Notes: generated by a model from the sequence alone, not told the origin. DNA of 64,000 nucleotides from Gordonia amarae NBRC 15530 (GCF_000241345.1 NZ_BAED01000050.1:1-64000), one strand, 5' to 3'. Shown: positions 32,236-43,129, counted from the stretch's first letter. A program made the numbers and translations.

Positions 32236-32994
32236 GTGTCTGGGGTGTCCGGCGTGTTCGTGGTCGCCCACATCAGCGACCTGCATTTCGACGGCTCGGA
32301 GTATCACCGCAGCCGCGTCGAAGCAGTGCTGCGCTACATCAATGCACGTGCCGACGGGATCGATGCTCTCCTGATCACCGGCGACCTCGTCGACCGGGGG
32401 ACGGCGGCCGAGTACGACGACGCGTTCGGCACGATCCACAGCCCGCTGCCGACGCTCATCACCATCGGCAATCATGATGACCGCGAACACTACAACGACC
32501 GGTTTCGCCAGGATCCCGGGCGGGCGCACGCCAATTCGGCGCTCACCGTGAACGGGGTGCAGTTGCTGCTGGTCGATTCGTCCATTCCCGGCCGGGCCCC
32601 CGGCTACATCGACGACGCCGACCTCGACTGGCTCGAGGCGCAGTTGCACGACGCCGAGCCGGGTACCCCGGCGCTGATCGCCTTCCACCACCCGCCGGTC
32701 GATGTGCACATGCCGTACATGGACACCATCCGGCAGACCGGGGAGGAGCGCCTCGCCGAACTCGTCGACCGCTACCCGAATATCGTGGCGTTCCTGTGCG
32801 GCCACATCCATTCGGCCGCCGTCACCACCTTCGCCGGCCGGCCGCTGTGCATCGCGCCCGGTGTCGCCTCCACCCTGAACCTGCCGTTCGAGGGGTCGGG
32901 TGTGCTCAACGAGGGGCAGCCGCCGGGCATCGCGTTCCACCTGATCGGCGACGACAACCGCATCGTCACCCACTTCCGCGCGGTCATCAACTGA
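32236..32994 (+). CDS. Class III cyclic-nucleotide phosphodiesterase (CpdA-like)
   Basis: A 252-residue calcineurin-like metallophosphoesterase. All five metal motifs are present: HISDLH (about 13-18), GDLVDRG (about 48-54), GNHDD (about 80-84), FHHPPVD (about 155-161) and CGHIHS (about 194-199). Mycobacterial Rv0805-like enzymes hydrolyse cAMP and cell-wall-related phosphodiesters. The GTG at 32236 has GGAGGA upstream. It follows ligD by 62 bp on the same strand; the link is probably positional only. Confidence 0.9.
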   Translation: MSGVSGVFVVAHISDLHFDGSEYHRSRVEAVLRYINARADGIDALLITGDLVDRGTAAEYDDAFGTIHSPLPTLITIGNHDDREHYNDRFRQDPGRAHANSALTVNGVQLLLVDSSIPGRAPGYIDDADLDWLEAQLHDAEPGTPALIAFHHPPVDVHMPYMDTIRQTGEERLAELVDRYPNIVAFLCGHIHSAAVTTFAGRPLCIAPGVASTLNLPFEGSGVLNEGQPPGIAFHLIGDDNRIVTHFRAVIN

Positions 32995-33032
32995 CCCTTG
33001 CCGCCGACGTGGTTGCGTCATGCCGTCGTCTC

Positions 33033-33182
33033 ACCGGACCCTTCGAGACCCTCACTCGTACCTCACATCGGCCTCAGGGATCAAGAAGTGGGGTCACGAC
33101 GATACTGCCGAGGCGACCGGTCATCGTGATCCCTGAGGCCGAAGCGACGGAGGAGCGAGGGTCACGAAGGGTCCGGCGACGT
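33033..33182. repeat. Inverted pair of family B repeats
   Basis: A minus-oriented copy (CACCGGACCCTTCGAGACCC to TCAGGGATCAAGAAG) is followed about 35 bp later by a plus-oriented copy (TGATCCCTGAGGCCGAAGCG to GTCACGAAGGGTCCGGCGA). The unit ends match those in the FUSC gene. It lies between the convergent phosphodiesterase and SDR genes and may act as a double terminator. Confidence 0.85.
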
Positions 33183-33219
33183 ACGTGCATGACGAAACCA
33201 CCTCAAAACCCATGCACCA

Positions 33220-34065
33220 CTAAGTAAGTGAGGCCATCGCGGTGTTGGCGGCACCCGGGGAGAAGTAGTTGAGCACCGGCAGGACTGCGGCAAGCGGCGC
33301 CGGGGCCACCGATTCGGGGCGGTGGGTGATCGCGCGGACGATCCAGCGACCGGCCTCCTCCACGTCGAGAGCCGGCGCGTCGGCGTATTCGGCTGTGGGG
33401 GCGATCATCTCGGTGCGGACCAGCGGGAAGTAGACGTTGGTGACGCGCACCCCGGGGTGTGGGTTCTCCGCGTTGAGGCTGCGGCCGAAGATGCTCAGCG
33501 CGTTCTTCGACGCCGCGTACGCCGAGAACCTCGGGAACGTTCCCGACAGCAGCCCCCAGGTGCACACGTTCACGAACTGCCCCTGCCCGCGCTCGACCAT
33601 GCCCGGCAGCAGACCGAGCGTAAGCTGTACCGGCGCAAAGTAATTGAGCTGCATGGTGCGCTGGAAGTCGTGCAGGCGATCGGTCGAGTCGACGATCTTG
33701 CGCCGGATGGAGCGGCCGGCGTTGTTCACCAGCACGTCCACGTCCAGACCGTTCAGGTCGTCGACAAGTCCGGCGATCGAGGACTCGTCCGACAGATCGC
33801 ACACCCGGTAGTCGGCGCCGATGTGCCGGGCCAGCGTCGACAGTTCGTCCTCGCGCCGGGCCACCATGATCACCTGCGCCCCGCGGCCGGCCAGGTCGAT
33901 GGCGGCGGCGCGGCCGATGCCCGCCGACGCGCCGGTGACCACCACCCGCAGTCCGGCGACGTCGCGGCCGGAGCCGTCGATGCGGTTCATCACCGCGTCG
34001 GGCAGCCAGGTCCGTCGCTGCATCGCTCCGGCCACCGCCTGCGCGATCCGTTCCTGCACGCCCAT
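33220..34065 (-). CDS. Short-chain dehydrogenase/reductase
   Basis: A 281-residue SDR. NAD(P) motif TGASAGIG (about 42-49), NNAG (about 114-117), catalytic Ser in NVCTWG and SAYAASKNAL (YxxxK, about 183-187) are present. An N-terminal extension of about 30 residues (QAVAGAMQRRTWLPDAVMNR) and a C-terminal helix resemble mycobacterial SDRs acting on fatty or lipid substrates. GGAAGGAAG precedes the ATG. It is upstream of no operon partner; the Fis-type activator lies on the same strand behind it. Confidence 0.88.
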   Translation of the reverse strand: MGVQERIAQAVAGAMQRRTWLPDAVMNRIDGSGRDVAGLRVVVTGASAGIGRAAAIDLAGRGAQVIMVARREDELSTLARHIGADYRVCDLSDESSIAGLVDDLNGLDVDVLVNNAGRSIRRKIVDSTDRLHDFQRTMQLNYFAPVQLTLGLLPGMVERGQGQFVNVCTWGLLSGTFPRFSAYAASKNALSIFGRSLNAENPHPGVRVTNVYFPLVRTEMIAPTAEYADAPALDVEEAGRWIVRAITHRPESVAPAPLAAVLPVLNYFSPGAANTAMASLT

Positions 34066-34074
34066 GGCATCTTC

Positions 34075-34125
34075 CTTCCGAACGCCGGCCCCGGCATTCA
34101 GGCTAGTTGACGGAATGTTCGGAAG
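34075..34125 (-). promoter_or_regulatory. Inverted repeat overlapping the SDR ribosome binding site
   Basis: Perfect 9-bp arms CTTCCGAAC and GTTCGGAAG are 33 bp apart, the spacer holding a second GCCGG/CCGGC stem. In the SDR mRNA the proximal arm is GUUCGGAAG, the first half of the GGAAGGAAG ribosome binding site, so folding would hide it. It could also be an operator. Confidence 0.45.
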
Positions 34126-34172
34126 TGGTTGCGGCATGCGTCGAAAGGTCACCGGACCCAACGCGTCCCTGG

Positions 34173-35945
34173 TCAGCGGGAGATGCCGAATTCTTTGATC
34201 TTGCGGTAGATGGTGGCTCGGGAGATACCGAGGGCTTCGGCGGCGGCGGCCTTGGAATAGCCGTTCTCTTCAAGGCTTTTGACGATTTCGTCGCGTTCGA
34301 GGGATTCAATGCGGGTGAGTTTGCGGCGGCTGACCGCGCGGCAGGAGGGAGGCAGGTCGGAGACCGCGATCACGCCGGATCGCTTGCGGCTGAGCACTTC
34401 CCGCAGGGTCTGGCGGAGTTCTGCGACGTTGCCGGGCCAGCTGCACCGGCTGAGCTGGCGCATCGCCTCAGGGCTGACGCGCAGGTCGGCACCGCGGCCG
34501 AGCTGACGCAGCAGGGTGGGCACCAGTTCGTCGAGGTCCTCGATGCGGTGCCGGAGCGCCGGGATGGGCACGGTGTGGGTGAACAGCGGCAACAGGACCG
34601 CCGCGGCGAACGAGTCGGGGTGGGAGCCGGTGACGGTCGCCCCGACCCAGCCGTCCTCGGGGCGCCGGGCCAGGATCTCGGCGATGTCGGTGAGCTGGTC
34701 GTCTGCGAGCTTGTCGACGTCGGTGAGGACGACGCTGAATCCTGCGGCGTCGACCTCGGCGGCGAGGTCGTCGATCACCGCCGGGTCGGCCAGACCGGCG
34801 GCGGAGAAGACCCGCACCGTACCGCCGCCGCGTCGCGCGGCCGCGCTCAGCGAGGTGGTGCGGCCCGACCCGGCCTCGCCGGAGACCACCACCCATTCGC
34901 CGCCGTCGACGTACCGGGCGATGCGGTCGCACGCCTGCTGCCACGACGAACTCCGTCCCGCGACACCGGGCAGCGAGGTGGTCCGCCCGCCCTGCCTGGC
35001 CCGTACCACCGGTTCGGCGACGTCAAGCAGGTGCACCCCGAACACTGCCATCCCGGCCTCGGGGTCGCAGAACTCGGTGATCGGGGACAGCCGCACCGCT
35101 CCGCCGCCGGGCAGCGTCGCCACCCGCAGGCCACCGAGTCCGGTGAGCGTCTGGTCGACGGCGAGTTCGATGAGCGCGCTCTGGTCGCCCGGGTCGATGC
35201 GTTCGCGCAGGCGCTGATTCATCAGCAGCACGTCACCCGACAGCGCGATCACCATCAGCTGCGGCGACCGCCGGCAGGTGGCCAGGTAGGCCCCGACCAC
35301 GCGGGCCTCGTCGGCGCTGGCCAGTTCGAGCAGCCGGCGTTCGACCTGCGCGGAGGCCGACTTGGCCAGCGACAGCAGCGTCGCGCCGCCCTCCTCCACC
35401 CAGCCGGTGAGGTCGAGCGCACCCACCACCGCCCCCGACACCGGATGCGTGATGGGCGCTCCCGCGCACGAGAGGGAGCCGAAGCACTCGGCGTAGTGTT
35501 CGGAGCCGCGCACCAGCGTCGCGGTGCGGCTTTCCAGCGCGGTGCCGATGCCGTTGGTGCCGGCGTGTTCCTCGCTGTAGCTGTAGCCGGGGGCCAGGCA
35601 CACGTCGTCGAGGGTGCTGCGCAGTTTCCGGTGTCCGGCCGCGCGCATCAGCACCACCCCGTCGGGCGAGGTGAGGATGACGCTCACCGGGTCGGTGCCC
35701 ATGTCGGCGGCGATCTGCTCGATCACCGGGCGCGCCGCCATCACCAGCGGCGACTCCAGGTTGGGTTCGCGGACGAACGGCAGATCGAGCCGGTCGGCGT
35801 GCACGTTGAAATCTCGCGACCTGCGCCACGAGGTGGAGATGGTGGAGCGCACACCGTCATCGATCAATTCGTCGACCAAGAATTTCTCGCGGGCAACGGC
35901 GATCGATGACGGTGTGCGGCTCTGGGAGTTGGGCTGAACTCTCAC
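34173..35945 (-). CDS. GAF/Fis-type activator of the propane monooxygenase operon (AcoR/MimR-like)
   Basis: A 590-residue regulator: N-terminal helical region, GAF-like sensor (about 60-210; GYSYSEEHAGTNGIGTAL is the AcoR signature), a degenerate AAA+ domain (about 310-520) and a Fis helix-turn-helix (about 545-588; NGYSKAAAAEALGISRATIYRKI). The Walker A reads GEAGSGRT, with Arg instead of Lys, and the sigma-54 contact motif GAFTGA is absent, as expected in actinobacteria. It follows the chaperonin gene, like MimR of mycobacterial mim clusters. GTG at 35945 has AGGA twelve bases upstream; GTG at 35957 is possible. Confidence 0.87.
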   Translation of the reverse strand: MRVQPNSQSRTPSSIAVAREKFLVDELIDDGVRSTISTSWRRSRDFNVHADRLDLPFVREPNLESPLVMAARPVIEQIAADMGTDPVSVILTSPDGVVLMRAAGHRKLRSTLDDVCLAPGYSYSEEHAGTNGIGTALESRTATLVRGSEHYAECFGSLSCAGAPITHPVSGAVVGALDLTGWVEEGGATLLSLAKSASAQVERRLLELASADEARVVGAYLATCRRSPQLMVIALSGDVLLMNQRLRERIDPGDQSALIELAVDQTLTGLGGLRVATLPGGGAVRLSPITEFCDPEAGMAVFGVHLLDVAEPVVRARQGGRTTSLPGVAGRSSSWQQACDRIARYVDGGEWVVVSGEAGSGRTTSLSAAARRGGGTVRVFSAAGLADPAVIDDLAAEVDAAGFSVVLTDVDKLADDQLTDIAEILARRPEDGWVGATVTGSHPDSFAAAVLLPLFTHTVPIPALRHRIEDLDELVPTLLRQLGRGADLRVSPEAMRQLSRCSWPGNVAELRQTLREVLSRKRSGVIAVSDLPPSCRAVSRRKLTRIESLERDEIVKSLEENGYSKAAAAEALGISRATIYRKIKEFGISR

Positions 35946-35980
35946 AGATCGACACACTCCTGCGTGCGATAGACTCGTCT

Positions 35981-36020
35981 GTGATGTGGACTACACATCA
36001 CCGTAATTGTAACGAGTTAC
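35981..36020. promoter_or_regulatory. Two adjacent inverted repeats between activator and chaperonin genes
   Basis: GTGATGTG-GACTA-CACATCAC (35981-36001) and GTAAC-GA-GTTAC (36009-36020) lie in the 83-bp gap. They may end the long operon or be an operator for the activator's own promoter. Confidence 0.5.
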
Positions 36021-36028
36021 CGCCCGGT

Positions 36029-37735
<1,707 letters not shown>

Positions 37736-38761
37736 TCAGGGGATGAGGATGGCGCGGCCACGGACCCGGCCGGCATCCAGATCGTCGAGTGCCTGCTGGA
37801 ACTCGTCGAGCCGGTAGGTGGTGGTGTGCAGGGTGACCTTCCCTTGTGCGGCAAGGATCATCAGTTCGTTCAGGTCGTTGTAGGAACCGACCAGGTTGCC
37901 GATGAAGTTGATCTCGGTGGAGATGATGTCGATGGTGGGCACGTTGATGTTCTCGCCGTAGCCGACGACGAAGTAGTTGCCCGCCTGCCGCAGCATCGCC
38001 ACGCCTTCCGCGGTGGCCCCGCCTTCACCGACGAAGTCCAGAACCGCGTGCGCCCCTTTGCCTCCGGTGAGATCGAGGACCTGCTGCACCTGGGTGCCGT
38101 CGGCGACGATGCCGATATCGGCACCGATCTCGACGGCCAGGCCGACGGCGGCCGGGTTGCGGTCAAGCACCACCAGCGTCACCCCGCTGATCGCCTTGAG
38201 CACCTGAATCCCGATGTGCCCCAGGCCACCCGCGCCCATGATGACGCAGTACTGGCCGGGCCTGGTCACCCGCGCCACCTTCGCGGCGGCGTGATAGGCG
38301 GTCAGGCCGGCGTCGGCGAGGGCGGCCACGTCGGCCGGTTCGAGCGAATCGTCGATCTTCACCACCGACCGCGCCGTGGTGCGCAGGTACTCGGCATAGC
38401 CGCCGTTGGTGTTGATGCCGGGGAATTCGCTGTTCTCGCAATGCACGTCGTCGCCGTCGCGGCAGGCGGTACACAGGCCGCAGGTGATCAGCGGATGCAG
38501 GATCACCTTGTCCCCGACGGCCACATTGGTCACCGCGTCGCCGACGGCGTGGACCCAGCCGGCGTTCTCGTGGCCGATGGTGTACGGCAGACTCACCCCG
38601 CTCTTGGCCTCCCACTGGCCTTCGAGGATGTGAATGTCGGTGCGGCACACGCCCGCACCGCCGATCTTGACGATCACGTCCAGCGGTCCGGTGATAGTCG
38701 GTTCGGGGATCTCGGTGAGCTGCAGCTTGTCGTGGTAGCCCACCACCTGAACGGCTTTCAT
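37736..38761 (-). CDS. Zinc-dependent NAD alcohol dehydrogenase
   Basis: A 341-residue medium-chain dehydrogenase. Catalytic zinc ligands lie in GAGVCRTDIH and GHENAG; the structural zinc site is CGLCTACRDGDDVHC; the nucleotide motif is GAGGLGHIG (about 170-178). In propane clusters this enzyme oxidises 2-propanol to acetone. ATG overlaps the DUF59-gene stop as ATGA, after AAAGGGACG, so it is part of the operon. Confidence 0.93.
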   Translation of the reverse strand: MKAVQVVGYHDKLQLTEIPEPTITGPLDVIVKIGGAGVCRTDIHILEGQWEAKSGVSLPYTIGHENAGWVHAVGDAVTNVAVGDKVILHPLITCGLCTACRDGDDVHCENSEFPGINTNGGYAEYLRTTARSVVKIDDSLEPADVAALADAGLTAYHAAAKVARVTRPGQYCVIMGAGGLGHIGIQVLKAISGVTLVVLDRNPAAVGLAVEIGADIGIVADGTQVQQVLDLTGGKGAHAVLDFVGEGGATAEGVAMLRQAGNYFVVGYGENINVPTIDIISTEINFIGNLVGSYNDLNELMILAAQGKVTLHTTTYRLDEFQQALDDLDAGRVRGRAILIP

Positions 38762-39552
38762 GGTTGCGTCCCTTTCGATCTCGTGGTGGTCGATCTCGTG
38801 TCTGTGATGAGCGGTCCCGACGTGCCGTCGCACTCGGCGTCGTCGGCGTACCGGGTGGCCAGCAGGCCGCGGCAGAAATGGGCGTTGCCCTCCATCGAGA
38901 TCCGCACCGACCGCGCGAACCGCAGCCGCAGCGGGATCTGGTCGTCGGGAAGCCGTTCGCCGTCGTCGCCGACGAGGACCCGGCTGTTGCGGCACAGGCT
39001 CAGCCCGAGATTGGCGCGGCGGCGCATCAGCGCACCACGTTTCAGCCCGGGCGGCAGATCCCGCAACAGCACCTCACCGATGTGTTCGACGGTGGTCAGG
39101 CCCAGCGCCAGCATCTCGGACAGGGACCGTTCTATCGCGGCGGTGTGCGCCTTGACGATGAAGATGTCCCGGAGTTCGTCGAGGCTGTCCTCGGCCTCCT
39201 CCCCGAAGGTGCCCTTATAGCCGGCGGCCGCGGCGAGGCCGGCGTTGATCTTGTCGCTGTCGTGATGGTCGTCGAGGAAGACGTGCACCTCACCGATCCC
39301 CTCGACCCGCTCCAACGCATCCTGGGCGTCCGAGGCCATCAGGTACGCGAAGTTCGGTGAGCAGAACGACGTCGGCAGCCGCAGATGCACGCTGACCCCG
39401 GCGTCATCGACGTGGATCGACCGGACGAAGTTCAGGTCGGTGATCGGTTCGTCGAGTTCGGGGTCGAGCACCGTGCCCAGCGCGTCGAGGATGGTCGCCA
39501 CCGCTGGTCCGGCGGTGGCGACCTCCTCCAGCCGCTCGAAGACGGCGGTCAT
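38758..39552 (-). CDS. DUF59 (MIP18-type) iron-sulfur maturation-like protein
   Basis: A 264-residue protein. Residues about 15-105 are a DUF59/MIP18 domain (LDPELDEPITDLNFVRSIHV, then LRLPTSFCSPNFAYLMASDA, with the family Cys), as found in iron-sulfur carrier proteins such as SufT. The rest is helical with two Cys (SLCRNS, HFCRGL) and no known domain. It is conserved within propane monooxygenase clusters. A role in delivering iron to the di-iron hydroxylase or cluster to the reductase is inferred. It overlaps both neighbours by ATGA. Confidence 0.85.
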   Translation of the reverse strand: MTAVFERLEEVATAGPAVATILDALGTVLDPELDEPITDLNFVRSIHVDDAGVSVHLRLPTSFCSPNFAYLMASDAQDALERVEGIGEVHVFLDDHHDSDKINAGLAAAAGYKGTFGEEAEDSLDELRDIFIVKAHTAAIERSLSEMLALGLTTVEHIGEVLLRDLPPGLKRGALMRRRANLGLSLCRNSRVLVGDDGERLPDDQIPLRLRFARSVRISMEGNAHFCRGLLATRYADDAECDGTSGPLITDTRSTTTRSKGTQP

Positions 39553-40598
39553 GCGTGCACCGGTTCTCGCTCGGTGCCCGCTGCATCGGGAACCTCTACC
39601 GCCGGAGGATAATCCGGCAGCCGAAGCTCCTCCGGAACCTGAATATGCGGGTACAGCGCAGCCGCGTTCAGGCCCAGGATCTTCTTCTTCTGATCGGTGG
39701 TGATCGGCGCGTATTCGGTCATGTCGTCCGGGATCTGGAAGTCGACGAACCGCTCGACGAGCCACTTGGGCGTCCACAGCGCGTAGTCGCTGGCGAACAG
39801 GATCTTGTCCTCACCGATCCAGTACAGGAGTTCGCCGATGATCTGCGCGAAGTACCGCGGCCGGGTGTGGATGAACGGAATGGCCACCGCCAGACCGCCG
39901 TACACGTTCGACTCCTGGGTGGCGATCCAGCAGAAATCCTCCAGCCGGGGCAGCCCGACATGCTCGATGATGAAGTTGAGATCGGTGTAGTCGGTGGCCA
40001 CCTTGTCCACATCGGCGACGTCGAAGGCATCCCGGTCCAGGGGCCGGATGGTGGGGCCCTTGTGCACGTGAATGTTCTTGATACCCAGGTTGAGGCATTC
40101 CTCCAGGTACCGCCGGCTCCACGCGTCGTCGAGTTTGTAGCCCCGCGAATTGCCGTGCCACTCGGCGGTATACAGCTTGATGCCGGTGAGGTTCATCGAC
40201 TCGGCGTCCTTGCGCAGCTGCACCAGACCCTCCTCGCCGTCGCGCGGGTCGTAGGCGTGGTTGTAGGTGAGCTTGTCCGGGTTCTGCCGCACCAGTTCCA
40301 GGGACTGCGGCACCTGCGCGAACCCGTTGATGTAGAAGTCACGCAGGAGCGTCGACTGGAAGATCGCGTGATCGGCCGGGCCGTCTTCGAACAGATCCTT
40401 CATCAGGCGCTGTTCGCCGTAGTAGCAATAGGTTTCGTAGTCCCACACCTCCTCCTCGGGGCTGAGGTTGCGGTGGTAGTCGTAGAAGCAGTCGATGAAC
40501 TGCTTGCCGTGGATGTTGCGGCGGTTACGCACCCGGCCGTCCCACAGATGCACGTGCGCGTCAACGATGAAGTACTTCTCGCCGTCCTTCTCGTACAT
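39549..40598 (-). CDS. Amidohydrolase-family protein of propane monooxygenase cluster
   Basis: A 349-residue amidohydrolase_2-type TIM barrel. Metal-binding HxH is in VDAHVHLWDG (about 13-21), further His in KNIHVHKG and IIEHVGLPR, and the acidic residue in ILFASDYALWTPKW. Related proteins sit at this place in prm/mim operons. No hydrolytic step is known in propane oxidation, so a maturation or structural role is possible. It follows prmD by 13 bp and overlaps the DUF59 gene. Confidence 0.85.
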   Translation of the reverse strand: MYEKDGEKYFIVDAHVHLWDGRVRNRRNIHGKQFIDCFYDYHRNLSPEEEVWDYETYCYYGEQRLMKDLFEDGPADHAIFQSTLLRDFYINGFAQVPQSLELVRQNPDKLTYNHAYDPRDGEEGLVQLRKDAESMNLTGIKLYTAEWHGNSRGYKLDDAWSRRYLEECLNLGIKNIHVHKGPTIRPLDRDAFDVADVDKVATDYTDLNFIIEHVGLPRLEDFCWIATQESNVYGGLAVAIPFIHTRPRYFAQIIGELLYWIGEDKILFASDYALWTPKWLVERFVDFQIPDDMTEYAPITTDQKKKILGLNAAALYPHIQVPEELRLPDYPPAVEVPDAAGTEREPVHA

Positions 40599-40611
40599 GG
40601 TGTGCTCGCTT

Positions 40612-40956
40612 TCAGTTCGCCGCGGTCAGGTCGAAGCCGATGAATTCGGCCGCATCTTCGGGGCTGGCGAAGAGCATGGTGCGGTCGTCGAGATGCACCA
40701 TCCGGCCGTAGTGGGTGGAGCTGATCTCCTCGAAGATCGAGCCGTCGAACTCCTGCCCGAGCGCCTCGGTCAGTTCGTCGTAGTCGAAGTCGAGCCGGTT
40801 GACGCCGTCGACGCGGATCATCGACGGGTACTCGGTGAGTTCGACGCCGTCCTTGGCGCCCATGACGTCGGCGACGACGCGGCCGACGGGGGTGTTCATC
40901 AGGGTGACACCGCACATGTTGGAGAATTCGGTGTCGGATCCGAAGTGCATGCTCAC
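40612..40956 (-). CDS. prmD: Propane monooxygenase coupling protein
   Basis: A 114-residue effector of the MmoB/DmpM family ([22 protein letters not shown], then [20 protein letters not shown]). It binds the hydroxylase and gates oxygen activation, with no cofactor of its own. The GTG start overlaps the prmC stop as GTGA; ATG two codons on is an alternative. Confidence 0.92.
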   Translation of the reverse strand: MSMHFGSDTEFSNMCGVTLMNTPVGRVVADVMGAKDGVELTEYPSMIRVDGVNRLDFDYDELTEALGQEFDGSIFEEISSTHYGRMVHLDDRTMLFASPEDAAEFIGFDLTAAN

Positions 40957-42059
40957 TGGTTCAACTCCTCGGGAATGGTGACCTCGATGTCGGACAGGAC
41001 ATCGGAGAACTTGGCTTTGGCGGCGTCGAGACTGACGGCGAAGGTGATCGACTTGTCGGCCGGCTGCGACCAGATCGGTTGCAGCGCACGGGCCGCCGCC
41101 AGGCAGCGCGGCACCCACTCGGACATCCAGGTGGCAAACAGCGCCTTGTTGGCCTCGCCGTGCTGCTCGTCGCGCGAGAGCATCCGGAACAGTGCCCGCG
41201 AATAGTTCAGGTCGCGGTCGTAGTCGTGTTCGCCGGTGCCGACGATGGTGGGCGTGATGTAGTCGCCGTTGCGCGCGGACACCTGCATCACCAGTTCCGA
41301 CCGGAACAGCGAGCCGACGAGCTGCTCGAACACGATGTTGGTGGCGAACAGCAGTTCGCACCAGTCGCCGATCGCGGTGAGGCGTTCCACCGCCTCGCGG
41401 GTGGGCTGCCATTCGGGTGCCGACTGCCAGATCTCCTTGTGCGCCGAGCCGTCGAACTCCTCCTCGGCATCGGACAGGTCGAGATTGAACAGCGCCAGAT
41501 CCTGTGCGAAGCGCAGCTTGTGGGCGGCGTTCACGGCGACGGCGTTGTTGATCATGTTGGTGGGCGCCGACCGCTGGATGGAGGTGAACACGTGCAGGCC
41601 CATCCCGGATTCGGCGTGCATCCAGGCACCGAGGTTGTTCTGGATGAACTTGAGCCAGGCCGAGTTCCAGCCGTCGTAGGCGCGGGCGCGTTTGGCGTTC
41701 TCCAGGCACAGGCTCACCTGGTGCACCACCGCCGACGAGTTGCGGTAGATGGTCTGTTCCCACTCCTCGTTGGGGTCGAGGAAGGCGTGCCAGTTACTGG
41801 ATTTGGCGGCGGTCCACTCCTGCGGATACCCGCCGGGGCCGTTGCCGAAACCGTAAATCCAGCCCTGCGTGAGATGCCGGTCGGGATCGGGCTGCACGTC
41901 GACGGTGACGTCCTCGTACATCGTGGCCCGCTTCTTGGCCGGCTGATAGTAGCTGTACCTGCGGGAGGTGCTGGACGGAAAACTCTTGGCGCCCGCCTCC
42001 GCATCGGTGAATTCTATTGAGGGAAAACTGCGTTCGCGTGGAGCGGTCGGTGCTGACAT
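40953..42059 (-). CDS. prmC: Propane monooxygenase hydroxylase small (beta) subunit
   Basis: A 368-residue beta subunit of a soluble di-iron monooxygenase (R2-like helical fold without a complete iron site). Typical segments are [21 protein letters not shown] (about 32-52), [19 protein letters not shown] and WDEL-type helices. It packs with PrmA in the alpha2beta2 hydroxylase. CAGGAGA precedes the ATG, 29 bp after prmB. Confidence 0.93.
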   Translation of the reverse strand: MSAPTAPRERSFPSIEFTDAEAGAKSFPSSTSRRYSYYQPAKKRATMYEDVTVDVQPDPDRHLTQGWIYGFGNGPGGYPQEWTAAKSSNWHAFLDPNEEWEQTIYRNSSAVVHQVSLCLENAKRARAYDGWNSAWLKFIQNNLGAWMHAESGMGLHVFTSIQRSAPTNMINNAVAVNAAHKLRFAQDLALFNLDLSDAEEEFDGSAHKEIWQSAPEWQPTREAVERLTAIGDWCELLFATNIVFEQLVGSLFRSELVMQVSARNGDYITPTIVGTGEHDYDRDLNYSRALFRMLSRDEQHGEANKALFATWMSEWVPRCLAAARALQPIWSQPADKSITFAVSLDAAKAKFSDVLSDIEVTIPEELNQ

Positions 42060-42088
42060 GCGCTGTCTCCTGATTCGAGAGTTGACCT

Positions 42089-43129
42089 TCAGTCGAAGGC
42101 CGGGCTGGTGAAACTGTCGTAGAAAATCTGGTCCCGGGGCAGGCAGGCGTCGGCGGCCAGCGCGAGAGCGGCGTCGACCATCGGCGGCGGCCCGCAGAAG
42201 TACACCTCGGTGCGGCCGAGCTCCGGTTCGGCCGCGCGGACGATGTCGGTGACATTGCCGCCCGCCACCCGCACCCCGTCGGGTGCGCCGTCCATGGACG
42301 ACGACAGGCAGGCGGTGAACGTGAAGTCCGCCAACCGGTCACCGAGGTCGGCGATCTCGTCGAGGTAGAACAGGTCGGCGGCGGTGCGCGCCCCGTAGTA
42401 GAAGTGCACGCTGCGATTCAGGCCGGTCTCGGCCGCGTGCCGCAGCAGTGACAGCAGCGGGGCCATACCCGCACCGCCACCGATGCACACGATCGGCAGG
42501 ACGTGCCCGTCGCGCAGGGTGCACGACCCGTACGGACCGGTGATGTTCAGTTCGTCGCCCGCCGCCAGCTTGTCCTCCAGCATTCCGGCGAACACCCCGC
42601 CCGGGTACTTCTTGATGAGGAACTCGAGCTTGTCGGGGGTCGACTGAGTGGTGGCGATCGAAAATGACCGGGTGTCTTCGGAATCGGGCAGATGCAGGTC
42701 GACGTACTGCCCCGGTTTGAACTCGAAGGTCTCCGGTTCGACGACGTCGAGCCGCAGCGACACGATGTCGGCGGTCACCGGCTCGATGGCGCTGATCCGG
42801 GTGCGGACGTCCTGAATGGGGGCGCCGCCGAGCAACTCGTCCTCGTCGAAGTTGAGCAGCTCGATCTCGCAGTCGCTGTAGGCGTATGTGCGGCACAGCA
42901 ATACGTAGCCTTCGGCTTCTTCGGCCTCGTTGCAGGCGAAGGTCGAATAGTTCTCCATCTGCACGTCGCCGTCGAGCATGTACGACTTGCAGGCCGAGCA
43001 CCGGCCCTCGCGGCACCCGTGCATCAGGTGGATGCCCTGCCGGAACGCGGCGTCGAGGATCGTCTCGTTCTCGTCGACCTCCATCTCGATGTCGACGGGG
43101 TCGAAGCTGATGCGATGTGTGTCTCCCAC
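42089..43129 (-). CDS. prmB: Propane monooxygenase reductase
   Basis: A 346-residue NADH-acceptor reductase. An N-terminal plant-type 2Fe-2S domain (CREGRCSACKSYMLDGD with a fourth Cys in YVLLC) is followed by an FAD domain (RSFSIATTQS) and an NAD domain (IVCIGGGAGMAPLLSLLRHA, YFCGPPPMVD). It passes electrons from NADH to the hydroxylase. The GTG start has AGGAG upstream. It is the second gene of the operon, separated from prmA by 101 bp with a hairpin. Confidence 0.94.
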   Translation of the reverse strand: MGDTHRISFDPVDIEMEVDENETILDAAFRQGIHLMHGCREGRCSACKSYMLDGDVQMENYSTFACNEAEEAEGYVLLCRTYAYSDCEIELLNFDEDELLGGAPIQDVRTRISAIEPVTADIVSLRLDVVEPETFEFKPGQYVDLHLPDSEDTRSFSIATTQSTPDKLEFLIKKYPGGVFAGMLEDKLAAGDELNITGPYGSCTLRDGHVLPIVCIGGGAGMAPLLSLLRHAAETGLNRSVHFYYGARTAADLFYLDEIADLGDRLADFTFTACLSSSMDGAPDGVRVAGGNVTDIVRAAEPELGRTEVYFCGPPPMVDAALALAADACLPRDQIFYDSFTSPAFD

